Source: Nitrosomonas sp.
GTDB taxonomy: Bacteria > Pseudomonadota > Gammaproteobacteria > Burkholderiales > Nitrosomonadaceae
Reading direction: 5' to 3'
NCBI RefSeq assembly: GCF_019752095.1
Contig: NZ_JAIEMO010000009.1
Span: forward strand, 1-64,000
Length of the DNA: 64,000 nucleotides
Both the position numbers and the translations under genes were made by a program. Under the pieces are notes generated by a model, which was not told where the DNA came from, did no database searches, and saw only the letters and a list, made by a program, of their open reading frames with translations. How positions within the stretch are numbered: position 1 is the stretch's first letter; every line of letters begins with the position of its first letter. Shown here piece by piece: positions 37,037 through 43,639 of this stretch.

Positions 37037-37399
37037 ATGAGAATATATAGAGCTATCTCAGATCCCGTGAGAGACATACTTTCTTACGAAGAACGAATCG
37101 AAGGGCCAGATAGAGGGTTAATTAATTCCTGGTATGTGGGGCGGAGACTTGCATTATCTGATCCTGATATATCAGTCAAAGCCAAGAATGGAGAGCTTCC
37201 TGTGCTTGCGGTCAAGGGTGGGGTGGAGCGCAAGATTAATCAGAGTAAGATTGGATCATTGTGGTATTTGGCAACATGGCAGGGATTGCGCGGCGATGAT
37301 CTTGATGTTGATCTGGATGCTGAAGTTGAGATGATGTGTTCGAGAACTGGCGTGAAAGTATTGTTTACTGGTGATATCAAGAAGCTTGGTGATATTTAG
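37037..37399 (+). CDS. Immunity-region protein of unknown function
   Basis: 120 residues, no family recognised. It has a basic-acidic mixed composition (MRIYRAISDPVRDILSYEER; SYVGRRLALSDPDI-like middle) and an acidic run DDLDVDLDAEVEMM. It lies alone on the plus strand between the leftward early promoter and the BRCT gene, with its stop overlapping the BRCT gene's stop region by four bases. This is a typical place for a lysogenic-conversion gene. Function unknown. Confidence 0.55.
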   Translation: MRIYRAISDPVRDILSYEERIEGPDRGLINSWYVGRRLALSDPDISVKAKNGELPVLAVKGGVERKINQSKIGSLWYLATWQGLRGDDLDVDLDAEVEMMCSRTGVKVLFTGDIKKLGDI

Positions 37400-38028
37400 C
37401 CAATTTCCTGGATTGATTTGATCCAATGTTTTTCGGCGATTATCAGGATGGGGTGATCTTTTTCTTTTAGGCGCATGGCGTGGGCTATTTTGTGGCCGAA
37501 AGACTCGTGCACCCATGCAGGAGAACCTATCCCGCCGATGACAAGATAGTTGACCTTCTTGTTCATGGTGTCAGCGGTCATTGCGCCTAATTGTTCCGTA
37601 ATCTTTTTGCAATAATTCCTGGTTCCTGAGACAAATTCTCCAGTGAAGCAGAATATATTCTGAGTGAATATCAGGGTCGGGGTATCAAACGGTAATTTCA
37701 TTGTCTCGTGTTGTGCCGATCCGGTGTCAGTGAAGTGGTTTCCTGTGATTTGTTTTAGTGTATCCAATAGATTGTGTCGATCTTCATCGGTGATGATGCC
37801 GTCCTCCAGAATATTCCTGACGCGCTTGGAGATAATTGAGCCTGGCCAGACGTTAGACACCGAGTTGTATTCTGTTAGCCAAGTATTCAAGAAGTGCACC
37901 TCGTTGTCACTGATGTAATTATCTGCGGCGATTCCTGTGCATATTCCAAGCAGCGTTTGCATTGACTTGGTGAGTTGGCGATTAGCTATACTTTTGAGAG
38001 CGGCTGAATCATTTCCTTCGTAGGCCAT
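37396..38028 (-). CDS. BRCT-domain protein in the immunity region
   Basis: 210 residues. Residues ~15-110 are a helical domain (MQTLLGICTGIAADNYISDNE, IITDEDRHNLLDTL) resembling TerB-like acidic helical repeats. Residues ~118-205 are a BRCT domain like that at the end of NAD-dependent DNA ligase (FCFTGEF, KKITEQLGAMTADTMNKKV, VNYLVIGG, GHKIAHAMRL, ILIIAEKHW). BRCT domains bind DNA ends, phosphopeptides or other BRCTs. It lies 63 bases downstream of the repressor on the same strand, so it is probably expressed in the lysogen. Confidence 0.82.
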   Translation of the reverse strand: MAYEGNDSAALKSIANRQLTKSMQTLLGICTGIAADNYISDNEVHFLNTWLTEYNSVSNVWPGSIISKRVRNILEDGIITDEDRHNLLDTLKQITGNHFTDTGSAQHETMKLPFDTPTLIFTQNIFCFTGEFVSGTRNYCKKITEQLGAMTADTMNKKVNYLVIGGIGSPAWVHESFGHKIAHAMRLKEKDHPILIIAEKHWIKSIQEIG

Positions 38029-38091
38029 AATTACCCTTTTTTACATTTGCAAATTTCTATTTCACACCAATCTCTTAGCATTTTGATGTTG

Positions 38092-38484
38092 TCATTTTTT
38101 GCCGTCGGCGGATGCCTTGTTGAGGAGGTAATGAGCAAGATTCTCGCTAACATCTTTAACTTGGCGAAAGTCGTCATCCGGCAGTATTTTTAATAATTCT
38201 GTAATTTCAGATATTTCTTGATCTCTCTTGGTGGCTAATTTTGCGGGTTCGTTAAGGTGCATTTCTCCTTTTTTATCTTTTAGCCACCTCGGATTGCAAT
38301 CATATTTGTCAGATAGCCCGTCAATTTCTTTTGGCGGTATTCCTCGCTTACTCCAGTTGTATAGTACCTGGTGATCCCTTTCCATATGGCGAGCTAAATC
38401 GGCTGTCGTCTCTATGGAAGCATACTTTGCGTTGGCCGCAATCATCAATCTTCCGAATTGTGTTTGATCGTTGAATTCCTTCAT
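38092..38484 (-). CDS. CI-type repressor, HTH without peptidase domain
   Basis: 130 residues. A helix-turn-helix at ~18-55 is seen (TTADLARHMERDHQVLYNWSK) followed by RGIPPKEIDGLSDKYDCNPRWL, the arrangement of CI/Bro-type phage repressors. The S24 self-cleavage domain found in larger LexA-like repressors is absent; the C-terminal half is short and helical, probably for dimerisation. Divergent from the Cro-like gene, with three palindromic sites between them. No clear ribosome binding site precedes the ATG. Confidence 0.8.
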   Translation of the reverse strand: MKEFNDQTQFGRLMIAANAKYASIETTADLARHMERDHQVLYNWSKRGIPPKEIDGLSDKYDCNPRWLKDKKGEMHLNEPAKLATKRDQEISEITELLKILPDDDFRQVKDVSENLAHYLLNKASADGKK

Positions 38485-38501
38485 TACATAAGTCTATTAA
38501 G

Positions 38502-38559
38502 ATTAAACAGAATGTTGTTAAACAAATTGTTTGCAAATATTAAACAAACTGTTTAATAT
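38502..38559 (+). promoter_or_regulatory. Rightward early promoter with three operators
   Basis: TTGCAA (38531-38536) and TAATAT (38554-38559) with a 17-base spacer form a sigma-70 promoter pointing at the Cro-like gene. Operators: 38502-38520 (ATTAAACA-GAA-TGTTGTTA), 38518-38534 (TTAAACA-AAT-TGTTTGC) and 38539-38557 (ATTAAACA-AAC-TGTTTAAT, a perfect dyad in the spacer). The repressor's own promoter must overlap this stretch on the other strand, but I could not place it firmly. Confidence 0.8.
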
Positions 38560-38566
38560 ATTAACC

Positions 38567-38809
38567 ATGAAGAATAATAATCATCACTCAAAACTAATTG
38601 ATGATCTCGGCGGGCCAACAGTGCTCGCAGAGAAGCTCGGTTACGATAAAAAAAATGGTGGTGTGCAGCGGGTATCCAATTGGAGATATCGCGGCATACC
38701 GGCTGCGGTTATTTTGAAAAATCAGCACATATTTTCGCTAACCGGCAACAGCAATGATCAGACCAAAAACAATCAACACCAAAACCAACTTATCGACACT
38801 GCAGGTTAA
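38567..38809 (+). CDS. Cro-like HTH protein
   Basis: 80 residues from the ATG at 38567. HSKLIDDLGGPTVLAEKLGY and VQRVSNWRYRGIPAAVIL form a compact helix-turn-helix of the Cro/YdaS type, which would bind the operators beside it and favour lytic growth. No ribosome binding site is present. The -10 box ends seven bases before the ATG, so the mRNA probably begins at or beside the start codon (leaderless). The C-terminal 25 residues are Asn/Gln-rich and likely disordered. Confidence 0.75.
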   Translation: MKNNNHHSKLIDDLGGPTVLAEKLGYDKKNGGVQRVSNWRYRGIPAAVILKNQHIFSLTGNSNDQTKNNQHQNQLIDTAG

Positions 38810-38828
38810 TAACTTTAGAGAGATAACC

Positions 38829-39098
38829 ATGATTACAAAAACAGAAGCTCAATATTCAACAGGTAAAGAGAAAGAATTCATCGAGAGCATTGGCAGTTTT
38901 TCCAATTGCGGCAAGACACGAAAGGATTTATTGATTGGATATTTGAAAGCATCTCATAAGCCCAAAGATTGGGGTTCGGTCAATAGAGATGAGGTGATTG
39001 CTTTTGCTACACGAAAATTGAGCGTTCTCTGCCTAGATGAGTTTGATCCTATGGTATTTAGGGAGCAAGAAACAGAATCAAGCGTTGCGGCCATCTAG
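38829..39098 (+). CDS. Phage early protein of unknown function (possible CII position)
   Basis: 89 residues. EFIESIGSFSNCGKTRKDLLIGYLKASHK and WGSVNRDEVIAFATRKLSVL are helical; no family recognised. It follows the Cro-like gene by 19 bases and precedes the replication gene, the place where lambda-like phages have cII. No sequence match to CII is visible, so no such function is assigned. Confidence 0.55.
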   Translation: MITKTEAQYSTGKEKEFIESIGSFSNCGKTRKDLLIGYLKASHKPKDWGSVNRDEVIAFATRKLSVLCLDEFDPMVFREQETESSVAAI

Positions 39099-39153
39099 GT
39101 TGCTAGAGATCATGAGTTTTCATAGGCCCTCCTTATTTTATGAAAACACCGCA

Positions 39154-39194
39154 CCATCCTGTGCGCAGCGTATCGCGCATAGTCGGAAGGATGG
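39154..39194 (+). promoter_or_regulatory. Possible hairpin over the vapE ribosome site
   Basis: CCATCCT at 39154-39160 can pair with AGGATGG at 39188-39194, with an inner TGTGCGC/GCGCATA partial stem. The right arm overlaps the purine-rich segment GGAAGGATGG that is the only ribosome-site candidate before the GTG at 39204. A second inverted repeat, GTTTTCATA (39116-39124) and TATGAAAAC (39139-39147), lies just upstream. They could control translation or bind a regulator; both are predictions from base pairing only. Confidence 0.4.
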
Positions 39195-39203
39195 ATTAAT
39201 TCT

Positions 39204-41564
39204 GTGAATAAAAACAAATCAAAGATTGATTTCAAACTCATTGCCGATGCTGCCTTGGGCAGTGCCAGGCGTTTGCTCAAAGAGTGGATTCCGGGTGGTG
39301 ATTGGAGTGGGGATGAATACAAGCCGCGGAATCCTACGCGCGATGATAAGCGGCCAGGTTCTTTCGTCATCAATGTTCGCACGGGTAAATGGATTGATAA
39401 TGCTACCAGTGACGCTGGTGGCGATCTGGTCAGTTTGTATGCGTATATTAATTTTTGCGATCAGATCTCAGCAGCGCGAGCGGTGGCAGTATTCGTCGGC
39501 ATCCAGATCGATGATGATAATCGTGTAACCCTCCCTCCTAAGCCTAAAAAACCTCCGCAACCAAAGCCAGAGAGCGATATTTCAGAGCATCGCAAGTCGC
39601 CTTGGATGCCGGTCATGCCTGTGCCTGATGATGCTCCGGTGCCGCCGGTTGCGCATTATGTTCGTGGTAAGTCGGATGTTGTTTATACCTATCGTGATGT
39701 TGATGAGCGTGTGAATGGTTATGTTTATCGATTCACGACATCTGACGGCGGAAAAGAGACTTTGCCTGTTTGTTTTTGCCGCAATCGTGATACAGGTGCC
39801 ACTGATTGGCGGTGGATGGCTTTTTCTGATCATGCCAGGCCGTTGTATGGTTTGCATCGTTTAGGTGGTCACAAGCTTCCTGTTTTGCTGGTTGAGGGTG
39901 AGAAGTGCGTTGATATAGCAGCTGGTGAGCTTAACGAGTTATTCGATGTAATCAGTTGGCAAGGTGGCACGAAGGCGATTCATAAGACGGATTGGCGTCC
40001 ATTGGTCGGCAGAAAGATATTCGCATGGGCTGATTGTGATTCCAAGCGCAGGAAACTGACTTCGGATGAGAAAGCTGCGGGTGTTGATCCTGATATTGTT
40101 CCGTTGTTACCCGAGGCTGATCAGCCAGGGATGCGAGCAATGCGCGAGATTCATAAGCTTTTGCTGGATATTGATCCCAATATTGATTTTAATTTTGTTG
40201 ATATTCCGAAGCCTGGTGATAAGCCGGATGGTTGGGATATTGCGGATGCGGTTGCTGATGGCATGGATGGCGGTGAGCTTGATTCGTTTATCCGCAATGT
40301 TCGAAAGAAGCCTGAGAAGGTAAGTAATTCAAGTTCAAACAATACTTTGTTCGTCAAGAATGGCAGTGTAGTTGCTTGCCATTGGAATATTTACGACATT
40401 TTGAGCACCGATGATCGTTGGAGTGGTGTTCTTGCGTTCAATGAGTTTTCTTATGTGGTGAGCAAGCTTAAACCTCCGCCGTATGAAACGGGCAGGGTTG
40501 GCGAGTGGGATGATACGGATGATGTGCAAACATCGATGTGGCTCACTCGTGAGTATGGTTTTGCTCCTAAGCCTTTGCAGATACGTGAGGCCGCCGAAGC
40601 GCTGGCGCATGCTAATGGATTCCATCCGGTTCGTGATTATTTGCGTTCTTTGAAGTGGGATGGTGTGCCGCGAGCTGATGATTGGATTTGCGATTATATC
40701 GGCGCTCCAAAGTCTGCTTATGTGATGCGCGTTTCCCGTTGGTTTTTGATGGGTATGGTGGCGCGCGTTATGGAGCCTGGCGTTAAGTTTGATTGTTGCC
40801 TGGTGCTTGAGGGTAGCCAGGGAAGGCGTAAATCGTCGATGTTGCGCGTTTTGGCGGGTGATTGGTTCGGTGATACTGATCTTGATCTGAACAGCAAGGA
40901 TTCAATGAATTCGATTCGCGGCAAGTGGTTGTATGAATTCGCTGAGCTGGGTTCTCTGGCTCGTGCTGAGGCTACCAGGCAGAAATCTTTTTTATCCCGC
41001 CAGGTTGATATATACCGGCCTCCTTTTGGGCGCGGTGATATCCGCAGTGCGCGCCAGCTTGTGTTCGGTGGAACCACCAACGATTGGGCGTGGAACAAGG
41101 ATGAGACGGGCGGTCGACGATTTTGGCCGATTGAGTGCAAGTCTGATATCGATTGCGATGGTTTGGCTGCTGTGAGGGATCAGTTGTTTGCTGAGGTGTT
41201 TGAGTTATACAAGCAGGGCAAGAGGTTCTGGCCGACTTCCGAGGAGCAGCGGGAGATATTTGATCCTGAGCAGATCAAGCGGCATCAGACGGATGGTTAT
41301 GTCGAGATTCTTTCTGGTTTTGTTAATCAACAGGTTTCTTTATTCAAGATGACGGATGCTGCCGAGTATTTGAAGATCGATGCGGCAAGGTTGTCTCGTG
41401 ATCATCAGACGCGGATCGGCAAGGCATTGACTGCCTTGGGCTGTGTTCGTGTCGAAAAAAGGGCAAATGTGGTCAGGTTTTGGTATCAGCCGCCGGTTAC
41501 TCCAGGCGGAACTGGGGACAAGGATGACCATATTGAAGGGGGTGCTGATGGCATCGACTTCTAA
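39204..41564 (+). CDS. VapE-type primase/helicase (phage replication protein)
   Basis: 786 residues from a GTG start. Residues ~1-110 are a primase-associated region (GSFVINVRTGKWIDNATSDAGG-like). A TOPRIM-like segment follows at ~230-300 (LLVEGEKCVDIAAGEL, FAWADCD), suggesting primase activity. Residues ~440-740 are the virulence-associated E helicase domain with a modified P-loop LEGSQGRRKSSML and LYEFAELGSL (Walker B-like), FGGTTND, and GGRRFWP. Such proteins prime and unwind DNA in phages and islands. An array of TTCCATAC repeats begins 5 bases after its stop and is the obvious candidate binding site. Confidence 0.88.
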   Translation: MNKNKSKIDFKLIADAALGSARRLLKEWIPGGDWSGDEYKPRNPTRDDKRPGSFVINVRTGKWIDNATSDAGGDLVSLYAYINFCDQISAARAVAVFVGIQIDDDNRVTLPPKPKKPPQPKPESDISEHRKSPWMPVMPVPDDAPVPPVAHYVRGKSDVVYTYRDVDERVNGYVYRFTTSDGGKETLPVCFCRNRDTGATDWRWMAFSDHARPLYGLHRLGGHKLPVLLVEGEKCVDIAAGELNELFDVISWQGGTKAIHKTDWRPLVGRKIFAWADCDSKRRKLTSDEKAAGVDPDIVPLLPEADQPGMRAMREIHKLLLDIDPNIDFNFVDIPKPGDKPDGWDIADAVADGMDGGELDSFIRNVRKKPEKVSNSSSNNTLFVKNGSVVACHWNIYDILSTDDRWSGVLAFNEFSYVVSKLKPPPYETGRVGEWDDTDDVQTSMWLTREYGFAPKPLQIREAAEALAHANGFHPVRDYLRSLKWDGVPRADDWICDYIGAPKSAYVMRVSRWFLMGMVARVMEPGVKFDCCLVLEGSQGRRKSSMLRVLAGDWFGDTDLDLNSKDSMNSIRGKWLYEFAELGSLARAEATRQKSFLSRQVDIYRPPFGRGDIRSARQLVFGGTTNDWAWNKDETGGRRFWPIECKSDIDCDGLAAVRDQLFAEVFELYKQGKRFWPTSEEQREIFDPEQIKRHQTDGYVEILSGFVNQQVSLFKMTDAAEYLKIDAARLSRDHQTRIGKALTALGCVRVEKRANVVRFWYQPPVTPGGTGDKDDHIEGGADGIDF

Positions 41565-41568
41565 AAAC

Positions 41569-41817
41569 TTCCATACCTCACGCGAGGTATGGAACAAGTA
41601 TGGAACCTGGAAAGGCGCATGGACATTAGTTGTTCCATACCTTCCATACCTTCCATACTTACCCCGCGCACACACGTATGCACACACGCGCGTACGTGCG
41701 CGCGCGTATACGTATATTTTAAATTCCAGTATGGAAGGTATGGAAGTATGGAAGTGCCGCATGAATAAAGGCTCTCCAACTTCCACACCTGTTCCATACC
41801 TGCATTGAGGTGTGGAA
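41569..41817. repeat. Origin-like repeat cluster: TTCCATAC repeats flanking a Z-DNA-prone tract
   Basis: Ten exact TTCCATAC octamers lie in 249 bases: five on the plus strand (41569, 41633, 41642, 41651, 41792) and five inverted (41587, 41598, 41729, 41738, 41746). There are two one-base variants (41781, 41810). The triplets at 41633-41658 and 41729-41753 face each other with 8-9-base periods. Between them lie 53 uninterrupted bases of alternating purine and pyrimidine (41665-41717), then an AT-rich TTTTAAATT. At the left edge TTCCATACCTC/GAGGTATGGAA is a perfect 11-bp hairpin with a 4-base loop. Iterons, an easily melted stretch and a position directly behind the replication gene suggest the phage replication origin. 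Confidence 0.75.
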
Positions 41818-41820
41818 GTC

Positions 41821-42054
41821 GTGAAAAAGGATGAGGTCAGGCGGTTGTTTCCAGAGTGTGTGGCTTTTGCTGATGTGTGCCGGGAGGTGTTTGGCGATGG
41901 AGTGAAGCTGGTCTATGCCGAAGAGAATGGAAGATCGATCGGCAATCGGTCTGAGCATGATCCTGAGTCGGTTGTGAACTTGAAGGATATGGTTTTGGAT
42001 TCAAGGCCAATGGGCGAGATTATCGCAGAGAGGGATAAACGTCGTGCGAAGTAA
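41821..42054 (+). CDS. Small phage protein of unknown function
   Basis: 77 residues from the GTG at 41821; a GTG at 41812 in frame is also possible but lies inside the last repeat. KKDEVRRLFPECVAFADVCREVFGDGVKL is helical and conserved-looking, followed by ENGRSIGNRSEH and a basic end. No family assigned. It lies directly after the repeat cluster and overlaps the next gene by 11 bases. Confidence 0.6.
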   Translation: MKKDEVRRLFPECVAFADVCREVFGDGVKLVYAEENGRSIGNRSEHDPESVVNLKDMVLDSRPMGEIIAERDKRRAK

Positions 42055-42247
42055 TGCGGTACCACATTTCTTTTACGGTGATCCGGCTGATGTTGTTGAG
42101 CGTTTGCAGTTGAATGATCTTGGGTGCCGTGCTTGTGTGTCGCACAAGGTTGTGTTTGATCGTGTGGTTTGTAGCGACGTAAGGAATGAGCGTCAGGCTG
42201 GTGTGCCAAGGATTGGGCATCGTTGCCGATGGTTTAGTGATCAATAA
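42044..42247 (+). CDS. Small Cys-rich phage protein
   Basis: 67 residues from a GTG start that overlaps the previous gene's end. It carries GCRACVSHKVVFDRVVC and a later GHRCRWF, a CxxC-x10-C...C pattern that could bind zinc. No family recognised. Small zinc-binding proteins often lie between replication and late regulator genes in phages. Confidence 0.55.
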   Translation: MRSNAVPHFFYGDPADVVERLQLNDLGCRACVSHKVVFDRVVCSDVRNERQAGVPRIGHRCRWFSDQ

Positions 42248-42260
42248 CGGAGGATGTGCA

Positions 42261-42689
42261 ATGGATAGATCAAAGTTAGAGATGTTCGATAGTTCTATTG
42301 TTACTTCACGATTGGTTCGTTGGGGTGCTTGGAAGTTAAACAGTTGCGTTGCTCTTGGTTATCCGTCGATGTCTACCTTTATGAAAATGACTCCTAGTGC
42401 ATCGATGTCTACCATCCAGGATGAGATTGATTCTGAGTGCAAACAAACTAACGAGTCTGTGTTGCAGTTGAATGATCTTCATCAATTAATTATAAGAAAT
42501 GAATATGTGTTGTATTCTGATAGAAAAGCTGTTGAAAGGGCTGCTATTACTGGGTTTAAGAAGCGTCAATACTATGATCATTTGAAGTGTGCTCACATAG
42601 AGATTGCAAAGAGATTAAACTTATTGTTGATTAGCCCGCACACTTCTGGTATAAATGTGCTAAGTGTTTCAGAAATGCGTCTAGCATAA
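42261..42689 (+). CDS. Q-like late transcription regulator (probable antiterminator)
   Basis: 142 residues; GGAGG lies seven bases before the ATG. The C-terminal half (RNEYVLYSDRKAVERAAITGFKKRQYYDHLKCAHIEIAKRLNL) has the sigma-region-4-like helix-turn-helix and AHxxIA ending seen in phage antitermination Q and related late regulators. It is placed between replication genes and terminase, the expected Q position, and an intrinsic terminator follows 23 bases later. Assignment is by pattern and position, not proof. Confidence 0.65.
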   Translation: MDRSKLEMFDSSIVTSRLVRWGAWKLNSCVALGYPSMSTFMKMTPSASMSTIQDEIDSECKQTNESVLQLNDLHQLIIRNEYVLYSDRKAVERAAITGFKKRQYYDHLKCAHIEIAKRLNLLLISPHTSGINVLSVSEMRLA

Positions 42690-42711
42690 CTAAATAATTA
42701 GGTAAGAAACG

Positions 42712-42740
42712 AAGCCAGCCATTGCGAGCTGGCTTTTTTT
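42712..42740 (+). terminator. Intrinsic terminator before the late genes
   Basis: AAGCCAGC (42712-42719) and GCTGGCTT (42728-42735) form an 8-bp stem with an 8-base loop and a run of seven T (42734-42740). It sits between the Q-like gene and the HNH gene and would stop early transcription unless antitermination occurs. Confidence 0.88.
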
Positions 42741-43070
42741 ATGTCCAAAGCACGTAAATATGATGATAGAGAATCATCTGCAAAGCGCGGATATGGTTAC
42801 AAGTGGCAACAGGCAAGGGAAGGTTTCCTTAAGAAACATCCATTGTGTGTTGATCATGAATCACGGGGTCAAGTTGTAGCTGCAAAGATTGTTGATCACA
42901 TAGTTCCGCATCGCGGCGATATGAAATTGTTTTGGGATAGAAGCAATTGGCAATCTTTGTGCAAGACATGTCATGACAGCCACAAGCAGCGTATAGAGAA
43001 ATCAGGTGTAGATGCCGGGTGCAACACAAATGGCATGCCGATAGGTAAGAATCACCACTGGAATTTGTGA
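42741..43070 (+). CDS. HNH endonuclease next to terminase
   Basis: 109 residues. GYGYKWQQAREGFLKKHPLCVDH and VVAAKIVDHIVPHRGD with NWQSLCKTCHDSHKQRIE contain the HNH core (His-His pair, Asn and Cys ligands). HNH proteins coded directly before the small terminase subunit help cut cos ends during DNA packaging in HK97-type phages. The ATG lies immediately after the terminator's T run. Confidence 0.9.
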   Translation: MSKARKYDDRESSAKRGYGYKWQQAREGFLKKHPLCVDHESRGQVVAAKIVDHIVPHRGDMKLFWDRSNWQSLCKTCHDSHKQRIEKSGVDAGCNTNGMPIGKNHHWNL

Positions 43071-43183
43071 CTGGGGGCGGGTTAAAAGTCTACAGCTTTT
43101 ACGCTCAAGACCGTTCGCTTAAATTTGTTTGCAGAAAATTGAATTAAAGGTAGGGGGGGTCAAGATTTTGACTCACAATTTAT
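43071..43183. other. cos: Candidate cos packaging site
   Basis: These 113 bases between HNH and small terminase carry G-rich blocks (CTGGGGGCGGGTT near 43070-43083 and TAGGGGGGGTCAAG near 43152-43165) of the kind found beside cohesive ends in HNH-terminase phages. No cleavage position can be told from sequence alone. Confidence 0.35.
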
Positions 43184-43639
43184 ATGAAGCCAGGACCAAT
43201 ACCAAAGAAAAATAACGTCACAGAGCTGAAAACATCAGGAGACAACAAACCAAAATTTGTTGCTCCGGAATGTCCAAGTCATCTGAACGGATCTTCCCGT
43301 AAGGAATGGTTGCGGATCATTGTGCTTCTGGAAAAATATAAACTGATTACTGATATCGACACTGCGGCGCTTGCTCTTTATTGTGCATCATATGGACGGT
43401 GGCAGGATGCAGAAAAGAAGATTCATGAGATGAAAGAAAAGGGCGGTGATGGGTTGATTGTTAAATCACCATCTGGATATCCGATACAAAACCCTTATCT
43501 GTCCATAGCAAATCGAGCGATGGAAGATTGTTATAAATACTTACAGCAATTCGGATTATCACCATCGGCGCGCACACGTGTAACGCCAGGTGTGAATGGC
43601 GACTTATTTAATGAACCTGGTCAAAAATACTTCACGTGA
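43184..43639 (+). CDS. terS: Terminase small subunit, P27 family
   Basis: 151 residues. Recognises the packaging site and regulates the large subunit. Typical P27 family features are the Lys/Pro-rich start, CPSHLNGSSRKEWLRI, IDTAALALYCASYGRW, YPIQNPYLSIANRAMEDCYKYL and FGLSPSARTRV at the end. The last 44 bases overlap the large-subunit gene, suggesting coupled translation. Confidence 0.93.
   Translation: MKPGPIPKKNNVTELKTSGDNKPKFVAPECPSHLNGSSRKEWLRIIVLLEKYKLITDIDTAALALYCASYGRWQDAEKKIHEMKEKGGDGLIVKSPSGYPIQNPYLSIANRAMEDCYKYLQQFGLSPSARTRVTPGVNGDLFNEPGQKYFT

Noticed and set aside
41443..41808. A 121-codon plus-strand frame, and minus-strand frames (41340-41786, 41561-41797), across the repeat cluster
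   Set aside because: They read the octamers and the alternating tract as low-complexity Tyr/Leu/Arg/Thr-Ala runs, start inside vapE, and lack ribosome sites. The repeats explain the openness.
41569..41817. CRISPR array
   Set aside because: Repeats are 8 bases, in both orientations, without equal spacers or cas genes.
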